From the NCBI GenBank assembly GCA_002389295.1, contig DGOE01000041.1:11004-75003 (forward strand): a stretch of DNA of 64,000 nt, in the 5' to 3' direction. This DNA comes from Flavobacteriales bacterium UBA4474. Its GTDB lineage: Bacteria > Bacteroidota > Bacteroidia > Flavobacteriales_D > Sanyastnellaceae. The notes beneath the pieces were generated by a model. It was not told where the DNA came from. It ran no database searches and saw only the letters and a list, made by a program, of their open reading frames with translations. Positions within the stretch are counted from its first letter, which is position 1; each line of letters opens with the position of its first letter. The position numbers and the translations under genes were made by a program. Shown one piece after another: positions 28,674 to 37,946 of the stretch.

Positions 28674-31600
28674 ATGCGCATTCCAGTTTTCTTTCTGACC
28701 GTTTTTGCTTCGCTTTCTTTTTGCACCGGCTACAGCCAAGCCGACCGCTGTCAATCCGCGGAACTTCAGGCCACGCTCATGGAAGATTCTGCATTTTCCA
28801 GAAGCTACTTCGCCTTTGAGGCGGCCATGGCCGACATGCAGCCCAATACCCAGCGATCCAGTCTGACCCATACGCTGCCTGTTGTTGTCCACATCATGCA
28901 TGATGGTGCTCCAATCGGGGATGGATCCAATCTGTCTGATGCTCAAGTATTCAGCGCGATCGATGGATTGAATGACGACTTTTCAGCACAATTTGCAGGT
29001 GTAGATATCGACATCGAATTCCAACTCGCGGTGCAAGACCCCGATGGAAACCCCACCTCCGGCATTGTACGGACCAATGTGGCAGAGACCATTCCCAGTT
29101 ACGCCACCTCAGGCATGGTGACGATGAACAATTTGGACCCCGCAGCCGAGCTTCTTGTGAAGCAATTGAGTCATTGGCCAGGCGAGGATTACATCAATAT
29201 CTGGGTGGTCCACAAGTTGAATGGGGCTGCATCCCCACTCGGGTTTGCCTATTTGCCTCCAACATCAGGCGTTCATGACGGCATAGTCGTCCACCGCCGT
29301 GTTTTTGGTGTCGGTGAAGATTTTGACCTCATGCAAAACTTTGACCTGAATCGAACCATCACGCACGAGATGGGGCATTACCTGGGTTTATTTCACACCT
29401 TCAACAACACTTCATCTTGTGCAGACGAGAGCAATTGCTCGGCTCAGGGGGACCGCGTCTGCGATACTCCACCGACAACGGGAAGTGTCGGTTGCAGCCC
29501 GGTGAGCTGTCCCAACACGCTTGTAGAAAACTACATGGATTACTCAAGCGATGCGTGCATGGATAGCTTCACCGAAGGTCAACGCACGAGAATGAGGAAT
29601 GCCTTGGATGTTTTCCGCACTTCATTGCTGACCAGCTCTGGCAACATTCCTGTCATGGCCATTGATGGCGGGATAAGCTCACTCACTGGTATTCAGGAGT
29701 ACGGATGTGCCTCTACCATCAATACTCAGGCACTGTTGCAAAATTTCGGAACTGACGAATTGACAAGTGCGAGCATTCATTTCATGCTCGATGACGGCAT
29801 GGAGCAAGAGTTGACCTGGTCTGGCAGCCTATTGTCAGGGGAGACGGAGCTTGTCGATTTGCCTTCACTTGCCGCCACAACTGGGGCGCACACCATTTCA
29901 ATATGGAGCGGTATAGACGGAGACGGATACGGCCCCAATGACACCTTGGTTGTCTCTTTTGAAATCTCCTCCGGTGACTTCATCGAGATGGAAGTCCAAT
30001 TGGATATGCTGCCTTACGGTTTTACTTGGGAAATAGAAAACGTGGACAATGGCAATATCCTGATGTCTGGTGGCCCTTACGACAACAGCACCGATGCCGG
30101 CGGCCTGTTTCTGGAAAGCCAATGTGCTGTTACCGGCTGTTATGAATTGACTGTAGAAGACATTTTCGGAAATGGTCTTCATTACACACCCTCTGGCTTT
30201 TACTCGCTGACCGATTCAGATGGAAATGTGCTCGGATACAACTGGGGAAATTTCGGCGGGTATCAACTCCATGAATTCTGTATTGACGGCGATGGCGTAG
30301 AACCTTGCGTAGATGATAATGGCAATGGCATTTGCGATGAAGACGAGGACATCGTCATTACGGATGTGCCGGGTTGCACCGACGCTGGCAGCTGCACATA
30401 TGATGCTGAGGCAAATACAGATGACGGCAGTTGCCAATACCTGGATGCCTTGGGCGACTGTGGCGGTGATTGTCCGGATGATTTGGATGCCGATGGCGTT
30501 TGCGACAATGCGGAAATTCCGGGGTGCACAGATGAAAACGCCTGCAACTTTGATGGCGCCGCCACAGATGATGCCGGGAATTGCAGCTATCCGCCGACCA
30601 ATTATGACTGCGATGGCAACGTCACGGTGGTGATTGAGGGCTGCTTGGACGAGGCCAGCTGCACATACGACGCCAGTGCCAATGCCAACACTGACGATGG
30701 CAGCTGCGCTTACCTGGATGCCTTGGGCGATTGCGGTGGTGATTGTCCCGACGACGTCGACGGTGATGGCGTTTGCGACAACGCTGAGATTCCCGGATGT
30801 ACCGACTTCACGGCCTGCAATTTTGAAGCCGGAGCTACCGATGACAACGGCGGATGCCTCTATCCAGAACCCGATCTGGATTGCAATGGAAACCCATTGG
30901 TTGTGATCGAAGGATGCATGGACCCCGCGAGTTGCACGTACGATGCGGCAGCCAACACAAACGACGACAGTTGCGAATACCTGGACGCCATTGGGGTCTG
31001 CGGTGGAGATTGTCCTGGCGATGCTGACACCGATGGCGTGTGTGACAATGCTGAAATTGCAGGGTGCACCGATTCCCAGGCCTGCAACTATGACGCTTCG
31101 GCCACTGACGACGCCGGCAATTGCAGCTACCCGCCCACCAATTTCGATTGCGACGGCAACATCACGGTGGTGGTCAATGGCTGCCTGGATGCCAGCAGCT
31201 GCACATTTGACGCCGACGCCAATACAGACGATGGCAGTTGCGACTACCTCGATGCCTTGGGTGAATGCGGTGGAGATTGTCCAGACGACGTCGATGGCGA
31301 CGGGGTGTGCGACAATGCCGAAATCCCCGGATGCACCGATGTATCCGCGTGCAATTATGATGCCACCGCCACCGATGAAAATGGTGGATGTGAATACCCC
31401 GAAACGGGACTCGACTGCGCCGGCAACCCGCTGGTCATTGTCGAGGGCTGCACGGATGCCAGTAGCTGCACTTTTGATGCCGCTGCCAATACCGATGACG
31501 GCAGTTGCGAATACCTGGACGCCTTGGGTGAATGTGGAGGAGATTGTCCAGCCGACGTCGATGGCGACGGCGTATGCGACAATGCCGAGATCCCCGGATG

Positions 31601-32267
31601 CACCGATGTGTCCGCGTGCAACTATGATGCGGCCGCCACCGATGAGAACGGCGCATGTGAATACCCCGAAGTCGGATTTGACTGCGATGGCAATCCCTTG
31701 GTCATTGTCGAGGGCTGCACGGACCCCGGCAGCTGCACCTTTGATGCCGACGCCAATTCAGACGATGGCAGCTGCGAATACCTCGATGCCTTGGGTGAAT
31801 GCGGCGGCGATTGCACAGCCGACCTCGATGAAGATGGCGTGTGTGACGATGCAGAAATTCTGGGCTGCACGGATACTGAGGCTTGCAATTTTGACGAAGC
31901 GGCCACCGAAGAAAACGGCGGCTGCGAATACGCCGCTGAGGGCTTTGACTGCGATGGCAATCCGCTGACAAGTGGCGTCGGTGAAATCAGTGACGCCGCA
32001 GAGTCAATCAGCGCCTACCCCAACCCCGTGCTTCAAGGTGCACCGGTTCAATTGGCCGGTCTGACCGGTACAGGCCCGTGGACCATCGAAATTTGGAACG
32101 CTGCAGGACAGTGCGTGGCAAGGAACCAAGCCGTGGCCGCTCCAAGCTTGAATGGGTGGACCGCCACCGTGAATACGCCGTCCATGCCCGGTCTATATTT
32201 CATCCGCGCCCAACGCTTAGGCGACAACAGTGTGCCTACGGCTGCTGGCCGACTGCTGGTACATTGA
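28674..32267 (+). CDS. Secreted pappalysin-type (M43) zinc metalloprotease with tandem Cys-rich repeats, T9SS type A
   Basis: 1197 residues; signal peptide ending near GYSQ. The protease domain (~60-320) has HEMGHYLGLFH (zinc ligands His231/235/241, base Glu232) and a Met-turn in ENYMDYSSDACM, the M43 layout. A 'DIFGNG' beta module follows (~435-540). Residues ~567-1098 are six near-identical 89-91-residue repeats mixing GCTD/DDGSC spacers and a calcium-loop-like DGDGVCDNAEIPGC. The last ~85 residues are a T9SS type A domain (ISAYPNPVLQGAPVQL). Start at 28674 because the signal peptide begins there. Probably digests proteins at or beyond the cell surface. Confidence 0.93.
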   Translation: MRIPVFFLTVFASLSFCTGYSQADRCQSAELQATLMEDSAFSRSYFAFEAAMADMQPNTQRSSLTHTLPVVVHIMHDGAPIGDGSNLSDAQVFSAIDGLNDDFSAQFAGVDIDIEFQLAVQDPDGNPTSGIVRTNVAETIPSYATSGMVTMNNLDPAAELLVKQLSHWPGEDYINIWVVHKLNGAASPLGFAYLPPTSGVHDGIVVHRRVFGVGEDFDLMQNFDLNRTITHEMGHYLGLFHTFNNTSSCADESNCSAQGDRVCDTPPTTGSVGCSPVSCPNTLVENYMDYSSDACMDSFTEGQRTRMRNALDVFRTSLLTSSGNIPVMAIDGGISSLTGIQEYGCASTINTQALLQNFGTDELTSASIHFMLDDGMEQELTWSGSLLSGETELVDLPSLAATTGAHTISIWSGIDGDGYGPNDTLVVSFEISSGDFIEMEVQLDMLPYGFTWEIENVDNGNILMSGGPYDNSTDAGGLFLESQCAVTGCYELTVEDIFGNGLHYTPSGFYSLTDSDGNVLGYNWGNFGGYQLHEFCIDGDGVEPCVDDNGNGICDEDEDIVITDVPGCTDAGSCTYDAEANTDDGSCQYLDALGDCGGDCPDDLDADGVCDNAEIPGCTDENACNFDGAATDDAGNCSYPPTNYDCDGNVTVVIEGCLDEASCTYDASANANTDDGSCAYLDALGDCGGDCPDDVDGDGVCDNAEIPGCTDFTACNFEAGATDDNGGCLYPEPDLDCNGNPLVVIEGCMDPASCTYDAAANTNDDSCEYLDAIGVCGGDCPGDADTDGVCDNAEIAGCTDSQACNYDASATDDAGNCSYPPTNFDCDGNITVVVNGCLDASSCTFDADANTDDGSCDYLDALGECGGDCPDDVDGDGVCDNAEIPGCTDVSACNYDATATDENGGCEYPETGLDCAGNPLVIVEGCTDASSCTFDAAANTDDGSCEYLDALGECGGDCPADVDGDGVCDNAEIPGCTDVSACNYDAAATDENGACEYPEVGFDCDGNPLVIVEGCTDPGSCTFDADANSDDGSCEYLDALGECGGDCTADLDEDGVCDDAEILGCTDTEACNFDEAATEENGGCEYAAEGFDCDGNPLTSGVGEISDAAESISAYPNPVLQGAPVQLAGLTGTGPWTIEIWNAAGQCVARNQAVAAPSLNGWTATVNTPSMPGLYFIRAQRLGDNSVPTAAGRLLVH
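30372..31968 (+). repeat. Six in-frame tandem repeats, period 267 bp
   Basis: Unit starts at 30372, 30639, 30912, 31179, 31446 and 31713. The spacing is 267 bp except for one 273-bp unit with two extra codons. Each unit encodes two GCTD-type spacers and one LDALG-CGGDC plus calcium-loop segment. The high similarity keeps other reading frames open, which creates long spurious ORFs. Confidence 0.92.
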
Positions 32268-33129
32268 CCCCATCCTGAAGATGGAACAGGGCCGTCGAAA
32301 ACGGCTTCGGCCCTGTTCCGCCTTCAAGGTCTTCGTCTCGAAGTTCCAAGGCGATCGCCCAAGCATGGTACTGTGCTGAGCCAACGGGCACCTTGTTGCG
32401 CTGCACCTCTTTTTTCAATGCGAGCATAAGCTCCCACCCCTCCGCGTTCCAAGCCTCAACTGAATCGCAACCAGCCTCCAACCCCAGCTGTGCTGGGTCC
32501 GATGCCGTGCGATCTGCTGTTGGTGTGACTTCCCTTGCGGCCAGCCACCGGCCACCGGGCCCGCTATAAGGCCGGCTCAAAAACAACAGGGGAAGCGTGT
32601 CCAATTGCGCCGCTGCATAGCCAGACAATTCGTCATCCTTGAGGGTGTCTCCAGTCAGTTCAAGACCGCCATAGGGCCAGCACTCCCATTGGCCTGCATC
32701 CCATTTCCCCTTCAATTCCCTGATGAGCTGCGCCCGATCGAAATGCCGGATTTCCGGCGCGCCCCAGATGAGATTGCCCAGGCGCTCAGGCCAAGGATAG
32801 CGCGTGGAAATGGATTCTGAAATGGTGACGCCTGTGGGTGATGCCTCCACGGTCACTTCCCATGTCCACCCCCCATCATGGTCTCCTTCAAAGGTGGCCT
32901 TGACCCTGTCAGCACCCCTTTCGAAAGTGGGCCGTTCAATGGACGAGTGGTCCAGAAAAAAGGGATGTACCTGCGCCAAATCCCACAAGGCGTCATTGAC
33001 CAGCACCGGGGCATACCTCACCTCTATTCGGTTCGTGCTCGTCTGACCAACGGGCGATGCCAAGGCCAGGGCCAAACACCCCAGCATTACAATGCCCCCC
33101 ATCAAACCCAACCAGCCCAGCACTTTCAT
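32236..33129 (-). CDS. Membrane-anchored or exported protein of unknown function
   Basis: 297 residues. A hydrophobic N-terminus (GWLGLMGGIVMLGCLALALA) could be an uncleaved anchor or signal peptide. The rest is soluble and rich in Trp and acidic residues (GGWTWEVTVEA, WDAGQWECWPYGG). I recognise no domain. It shares an ATGA overlap with the glycosyltransferase upstream, so the two are probably co-translated. Its last 32 bases overlap the convergent metalloprotease gene, and a strong hairpin (32283-32319) lies inside its 3' end. Confidence 0.7.
   Translation of the reverse strand: MKVLGWLGLMGGIVMLGCLALALASPVGQTSTNRIEVRYAPVLVNDALWDLAQVHPFFLDHSSIERPTFERGADRVKATFEGDHDGGWTWEVTVEASPTGVTISESISTRYPWPERLGNLIWGAPEIRHFDRAQLIRELKGKWDAGQWECWPYGGLELTGDTLKDDELSGYAAAQLDTLPLLFLSRPYSGPGGRWLAAREVTPTADRTASDPAQLGLEAGCDSVEAWNAEGWELMLALKKEVQRNKVPVGSAQYHAWAIALELRDEDLEGGTGPKPFSTALFHLQDGVNVPAVGQQP
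32283..32319. terminator. 12-bp perfect hairpin at the metalloprotease 3' end
   Basis: GGAACAGGGCCG pairs with CGGCCCTGTTCC around a 13-base loop, 15 bases after the metalloprotease stop. It lies within the coding region of the convergent gene and lacks a T-run, so termination is inferred only from its position and stability. Confidence 0.5.
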
Positions 33130-34181
33130 GTCTGAGCATTCAATTGGGGTGCCTCGGGCACGTCACGGACTTCTCCGATCAAGGAATCGCGCTGTTTGAA
33201 CAGCACCACCGCAGCATACTCCGACAACAGCCCCCATCCATAAGCACTCAACTGAATTCGGGCTGCGCGCGGCACCAAGAGCGCGACTTTCAACGAGCGC
33301 GACTTGATCAGGGCCTCAACAAACAATGCCACATGCCACACTACAAAAGGCACCAGTGGCACCAATCCCCCCATGGTCCCCCACCCTTTCTTCCATAGGA
33401 GGGTGCCCAACAACAGGGGAATCAAGGCCAGAACATAGATGAGAAATGCGGTGGGCATCCAGTGCAAGGGCCGAAGACTTCCAGGAAAGAACCGGCGAAT
33501 ATTGACCCGCGCCCGCCCAAAGAACTCAACCTGCTTGCGGAACTGTCTAAAATCTGTGCGCCGCTTGTGGAAGACGACGGCATCGGGAATGAGCGCTGAT
33601 TTCAGCCCATGGGCAAGGAGACGCATGGAAAATTCGATGTCCTCCCCCTTCACCGTAATGCGATATCCCCCGCTCACCTCCCAGGCCTTTCGGGAAATCC
33701 CCATGTTGAAAGACCTCGGTTGGTAGGTGCCCACCTGCTGCTGACCTCCCCGGATGCCCCCTGTGGTCAGAAACGAAGTCATCGAATGGCTAATGGCCTT
33801 CTGAACGGGGGTGAAGGAGGGGTGCGCAGCGTCAGGCCCGCCGTAAACATCGACATCGGGATGCCCGTCAAGGAAATCGACGACATGCTCGAAATAGCGC
33901 GCGGGAATCAAACAGTCCGAATCAAAGACCACCATCCAATCCCCTTTGGCGCGCTCAAATCCGAAGTTGCGGGTAAAGCCCTGCCGCTCGTTTTCCTTCC
34001 AGAAATATTGAACGTCCAACCGGTCTGCAAACGAAGACACAATCTCACGGGCATCTCGGTCACTGCCGTCCTCGACCACAAGGACCTCAAAATCCTTGAC
34101 CGTCTGCAGGGTCAAACTCTCGAGCAGCTCGCGGATTTCATCCGGTCGGTTATACAGGGGCACGATGACAGAAAAACGCAC
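33126..34181 (-). CDS. Family 2 glycosyltransferase with C-terminal membrane helices
   Basis: 351 residues. The GT-A fold is clear: FSVIVPLYNRPDEI, VVEDGSDRD, the metal-binding DSD in VVFDSDCLIP, and GEDIEFSMRLL in place of the catalytic E-D region. Residues ~245-310 hold two hydrophobic segments (MPTAFLIYVLALIPLLLG, LVPLVPFVVWHVALFV), so it sits on the inner membrane. The start is a GTG at 34181; a -7-like TACTTTCG lies exactly 4 bases before it. Probable role: sugar transfer to a surface glycan or lipid; donor and acceptor unknown. The stop overlaps the next gene as ATGA. Confidence 0.9.
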   Translation of the reverse strand: MRFSVIVPLYNRPDEIRELLESLTLQTVKDFEVLVVEDGSDRDAREIVSSFADRLDVQYFWKENERQGFTRNFGFERAKGDWMVVFDSDCLIPARYFEHVVDFLDGHPDVDVYGGPDAAHPSFTPVQKAISHSMTSFLTTGGIRGGQQQVGTYQPRSFNMGISRKAWEVSGGYRITVKGEDIEFSMRLLAHGLKSALIPDAVVFHKRRTDFRQFRKQVEFFGRARVNIRRFFPGSLRPLHWMPTAFLIYVLALIPLLLGTLLWKKGWGTMGGLVPLVPFVVWHVALFVEALIKSRSLKVALLVPRAARIQLSAYGWGLLSEYAAVVLFKQRDSLIGEVRDVPEAPQLNAQT

Positions 34182-34252
34182 AGCCCGAAAGTAGCACGTC
34201 CTTTCAAGGCGGCCACCGCATTCTCACAGGTGTCAACCTTTATATTGCCGAT

Positions 34253-35530
34253 GTGATCACACAAGACGCCCCCATCCTCGGCCTGTTGTTGGCCTGCCTT
34301 GCCCTGGTATTCCACACCTCACGCTTGGACAAATTCAAGGGATTCTACAAATACGTGCCTGCCCTGCTCATGGCCTATTTCCTGCCGGCCATTCTCAATT
34401 CGACCGGAATCATCGAGGCAGGCGAGGGCAGCAGCCTGTATTTCGTGGCGAGCAGGTATTTGCTCCCGGCAAGCTTGATCATGTTCTGCCTGTCCATCGA
34501 CATCAAAGGCATCATCAACCTGGGTCCCAAAGCGTTGATCATGTTTTTTGCGGCCACCCTCGGCATCATCATCGGAGGTCCTTTGGCGCTGTGGCTGGTC
34601 GGACAGATCCGTCCGGACGTCTTTGGAGGTGATGCCCCCGATGCGCTGTGGCGCGGGCTGTCCACCATTGCGGGCAGTTGGATTGGCGGAGGGGCCAACC
34701 AGACCGCTCTCAAAGAAATCGCGCAAGCCCAGGATGACCAGTTCAGCGTGATGATCATCGTGGATGTGTTTGTGGCCAATCTTTGGATGCCTTTTCTGCT
34801 CATCGGTGCGGGCATGAGTGCTGTCATTGACAAAAGGCTCAAGGCGGATGCGTCAGCCATCGATGACCTCAAGGACAAGGTGGAGGCTTACCAGAGCAGC
34901 ATCGCCCGAATCCCCTCATTCAATGACCTCATGGTATTGTTGGGCGTCATCTTCGGCATGGTAGGGCTGGCGCACCTGATGGGTGGTGGCATCAGCGGCG
35001 GAATGGCCGACTGGTACGACATGGCCTTGGCCCGCGATGCCGAGTCGCCCATGCGCTTCCTCAGCTCATTGAAAAGCCCCTTCTTTTGGTTGGTATTCCT
35101 GTCCACCATGTTTGGCGTGGCCTTGAGTTTTACGCCCATGAGGACCTACGAAGGCGCCGGGGCAAGCAAATTGGCCAGCGTCTTTCTCTACGTTTTGGTG
35201 GCCACCATCGGCGCCAAAATGGACATCGGCGAGCTGATCGCCTCTTGGAACCTGTATTGGCCTGTGCTGGTCATCGGCCTGCTGTGGATGCTGGTCCACG
35301 TCACCATCCTGCTTACGGTAGCCAAAATCATTCGCGCCCCATTCTTCTTTGTAGCGGTAGGCAGTCAAGCCAATGTCGGCGGCGCTGCCAGTGCGCCAAT
35401 CGTAGCCAGTGCATTCAGTCCAGCCCTGGCGCCGGTCGGCGTGCTGCTGGCGGTATTGGGTTATGCCGTCGGCACCGTGGGCGCCGTGATTTGCATGGAG
35501 ATCATGCGTTATCTGAGCATGGCTGGATGA
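34253..35530 (+). CDS. DUF819 family integral membrane protein
   Basis: 425 residues from a GTG start, with about ten to twelve transmembrane helices. Family features include the N-terminal FHTSRLDKFKGFYKYVPALL and the Gly-rich STIAGSWIGGGANQTALKEI, and a late FVAVGSQANVGGAASAPIVA. DUF819 proteins resemble carboxylate or sugar-type permeases, but the substrate is unknown. Divergent from the glycosyltransferase unit with 71 bases between starts. The last 29 bases overlap the convergent gene ending at 35502. Confidence 0.87.
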   Translation: MITQDAPILGLLLACLALVFHTSRLDKFKGFYKYVPALLMAYFLPAILNSTGIIEAGEGSSLYFVASRYLLPASLIMFCLSIDIKGIINLGPKALIMFFAATLGIIIGGPLALWLVGQIRPDVFGGDAPDALWRGLSTIAGSWIGGGANQTALKEIAQAQDDQFSVMIIVDVFVANLWMPFLLIGAGMSAVIDKRLKADASAIDDLKDKVEAYQSSIARIPSFNDLMVLLGVIFGMVGLAHLMGGGISGGMADWYDMALARDAESPMRFLSSLKSPFFWLVFLSTMFGVALSFTPMRTYEGAGASKLASVFLYVLVATIGAKMDIGELIASWNLYWPVLVIGLLWMLVHVTILLTVAKIIRAPFFFVAVGSQANVGGAASAPIVASAFSPALAPVGVLLAVLGYAVGTVGAVICMEIMRYLSMAG

Positions 35531-36890
35531 GGTAGTTCGTCCGGCGCCGGTCCGCCTTGTCTTGTTCTCTGACAATCAGAATTTGACCGTGAAACACCCG
35601 GTACTCGTTGTTGACTTCACGGATGGCTTGGGCCCTGCGCGAGCGCTTGGTTTCTTCTGATTGTTCCGCGTCAAGGCCAAGGAACTTGTTCAACTGTGCC
35701 GTATCCATCACCCCCTCACCGAAAGCCACAAAACGCTTGGTCAACTGAGAAAAAGAATGGTCGCCATTGCTGGGGGCCACTCCATTTTTGGGTTCCGGTG
35801 TTGAAACTTCCATGCCTGCCTCCGGTTCCTGCCTCAAGCTCACCCTGCGCCCCAACACGAATGCGCCTCCAGATAATACCAAGGCCAACAAGGCCCAACC
35901 GCCGATAGGAAGAGGAGCCGCTGATGAAGTTGCGACTTCCTCTTGCCCCAATGCTTCAGCTGGAATCGGAACCACAAAAGGCACCGCGTCCTCGAGGCCC
36001 GCTTCAAATGATGCAACCACATCGAAATCAGCCAGCACGTGCCATTCGGAATCGGCATTGACCTTTTGCAACTTCTGGAATCGGCTATTGTCCGTTGTGG
36101 ATAGAATAAACCCCCGTTGCCCATTCTCATTGATTACTGGGGGAGCAATCATGGATCGATTGAAATCCACCGTCACCACTGCCATGAGGTCCGATTTCCT
36201 GACAATGAAAGACTTGTGCAATCCGACCCAGAAAAAGTATGACTCAAAATCAATGGGCTGAGCTCTTTGGTCTGTGAGGTGGATATCCAATAAGGGATTG
36301 GCCATGCCCAATGGAGCCCAGACATTGGTCACAAGATCTAGAGCATGAACCAAACGGCGGTTCTTATTGTTTGGAAACCGCCCATCTTCTGGATCCATTG
36401 CGATAACACGGTCAGCGCCAGCATCGAGCCATGTTCCCCGCTTCAAACAGTATTCCGGCTCACCTTTCGTCATCAACCACTCCCACTCCCCTGTAGACTT
36501 GATGAACTCCAACAACATGGAATGCCTTTTCCAAAACCCTGCACCACCTATCGCGAAATACCGATTGTTCCAGTAGAAATGCCGTGCACCGAGGTTAAAC
36601 CCATGGTTGTGACTGCGGCCGATGATGGCGCCCGTTGAGTCCATGACCATCCGCATGTCATCCACACGATTAAACCACGCTCCGCGGCTGCCTGCGACCA
36701 TTTCCATGGTACCCGAATTGCATGAAATTCCCGCCCAATGGTGTTCCTTCTCTGCCAACAGCAATTCCCAAGAGGTCTGCACATCGTCAAGAGCGAACCA
36801 GTCGCTGGGATCCATGCGCCGCAAATCATCCTGGGCTCCCAGTCTCAAGCTGAGGACCACACACAACAGGGCAAGGTGCGTTAAGCGCAT
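35502..36890 (-). CDS. Single-pass membrane protein with extracellular domain and basic cytoplasmic tail; possible anchored regulator
   Basis: 462 residues; a cleavable signal peptide (ends SLRLGAQ), then a ~300-residue exported domain rich in Trp/Gly/Asn with recurrent strand pairs (MVMDSTGAIIGRSHNHG, WNNRYFAIGGAGFWK, HALDLVTNVWAPLG) suggesting a beta-propeller-like fold. One transmembrane helix (GGWALLALVLSGGAFVLG, ~330-347) follows, then ~110 cytoplasmic residues. The end (TKRSRRAQAIREVNNEYRVF and LIVREQDKADRRRTNYLI) has the helix-then-beta-wing look of a winged-helix domain. The start at 36890 has a GACATTTG box 4 bases upstream. No family recognised with certainty; the sensor role is inference. 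Confidence 0.72.
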   Translation of the reverse strand: MRLTHLALLCVVLSLRLGAQDDLRRMDPSDWFALDDVQTSWELLLAEKEHHWAGISCNSGTMEMVAGSRGAWFNRVDDMRMVMDSTGAIIGRSHNHGFNLGARHFYWNNRYFAIGGAGFWKRHSMLLEFIKSTGEWEWLMTKGEPEYCLKRGTWLDAGADRVIAMDPEDGRFPNNKNRRLVHALDLVTNVWAPLGMANPLLDIHLTDQRAQPIDFESYFFWVGLHKSFIVRKSDLMAVVTVDFNRSMIAPPVINENGQRGFILSTTDNSRFQKLQKVNADSEWHVLADFDVVASFEAGLEDAVPFVVPIPAEALGQEEVATSSAAPLPIGGWALLALVLSGGAFVLGRRVSLRQEPEAGMEVSTPEPKNGVAPSNGDHSFSQLTKRFVAFGEGVMDTAQLNKFLGLDAEQSEETKRSRRAQAIREVNNEYRVFHGQILIVREQDKADRRRTNYLIQPCSDNA

Positions 36891-37036
36891 GATGCAAATG
36901 TCGGCTCCAGGACGAAGTATGTGCAAGCATATTTGCGTGCGTTATGTTCACACATATATTTTGCAATACACCGGGACATGCTTTGGTCCATTTTTTGCGC
37001 GCTGAATTTTACTTATTATTTTATGTTTTAACGCAT
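36891..37036. promoter_or_regulatory. AT-rich divergent promoter region
   Basis: The stretch between the membrane-protein gene and the deacetylase gene is much richer in A+T than its surroundings. It holds a -7-like TATATTTTG at 36955-36963 on the plus strand and the GACATTTG box for the minus-strand gene at its left edge. It probably drives both genes. Confidence 0.45.
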
Positions 37037-37936
37037 TTGATTTCTACTGCATTTCACCCCTCTTATCGCCACGTTCTCCCCGAAACCCACCGTTTCCCCA
37101 TGGAGAAATACGACCTTTTGAAAGATCAGCTGATTCACGAAGGGCTGATTGAAGTGAGCGACATTATTGTCCCTACAGTTATTTCAGAGGAAGCCATCTT
37201 GCGTTGCCACAACGGCGAATACCTCCAGAAACTCCAAGAAGGCCGCCTTTCACGCAATGAAGAGCGTCAATCGGGATTTCCTTGGTCCTTGTCCCTGATC
37301 AAGAGGGAACGCATCATCATGGAAGGCACACGCCTCTGTGGACGCATTGCCGCGAAAGGCCACGTGGCCATGAACATCGCTGGAGGCACACATCATGCCC
37401 ACGCTGCTCATGCCGAAGGGTTTTGCCTGCTCAATGACCTGGTCATCGCGGCACATGACCTCTTGGCCTTGGGCTTGGAGCGCATCCTCATTGTGGATTT
37501 GGACGTTCACCAAGGCAACGGCACGGCACGGATGACCGAGGACGATCCTCGTGTTTTTTCTTTCAGCATGCACGGCGCTTCCAATTACCCGCTGAGAAAG
37601 GCGCAAAGCAATCTTGATGTAGCGCTACCGGACGGCACAGGAGACGGGGTGTATTTGCATCGGCTCGCACAATCACTGGACGAGGTCATGTCCCATTTCC
37701 TTCCGGAAGTTGTGCTGTACCAATGCGGCGTTGACGTGCTGGACTCAGACCGGCTGGGCCACCTTTCTCTAACACTCGATGGGTGCGCCAGGCGAGACAA
37801 AATGGTATTTGACGCCTGTCGAACTGCCGATATTGGCATCCTGTGCGCCATGGGGGGCGGCTACTCGGAGAATGTATCCACGATTGTTCGCGCCCACACC
37901 AACACCTTTCGGATGGCACGTGACTGCTGGACCTGA
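37037..37936 (+). CDS. Histone-deacetylase-family amidohydrolase
   Basis: Zinc-dependent deacetylase related to acetoin-utilisation and acetylpolyamine enzymes. The family N-terminus (FHPSYRHVLPETHRFPMEKY), GGTHHAHAAHAEGFC, the zinc-binding DLDVHQGNGT and GVDVLDSD, and the catalytic-Tyr loop GGGYS are all present. The start is uncertain. Homology requires at least the FHPSY segment, which lies upstream of the first nearby ATG (37100). I chose the TTG at 37037 (299 residues); an ATG at 36944 adds an unlikely hydrophobic extension. Ten bases separate its stop from the convergent ribA stop. Confidence 0.88.
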   Translation: MISTAFHPSYRHVLPETHRFPMEKYDLLKDQLIHEGLIEVSDIIVPTVISEEAILRCHNGEYLQKLQEGRLSRNEERQSGFPWSLSLIKRERIIMEGTRLCGRIAAKGHVAMNIAGGTHHAHAAHAEGFCLLNDLVIAAHDLLALGLERILIVDLDVHQGNGTARMTEDDPRVFSFSMHGASNYPLRKAQSNLDVALPDGTGDGVYLHRLAQSLDEVMSHFLPEVVLYQCGVDVLDSDRLGHLSLTLDGCARRDKMVFDACRTADIGILCAMGGGYSENVSTIVRAHTNTFRMARDCWT

Positions 37937-37946
37937 TCGGCGCGCT

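Noticed and set aside
30943..31968. 341-codon frame within the metalloprotease repeats (+, other frame)
   Set aside because: Low-complexity Ala/Thr/Pro product that mirrors the 267-bp repeats; the correct frame encodes the Cys-rich repeats and a T9SS tail.
30372..31968. Regular repeats considered as a CRISPR array
   Set aside because: The unit is 267 bp, in frame and protein-coding, with no short repeat plus unique spacer structure and no cas genes.
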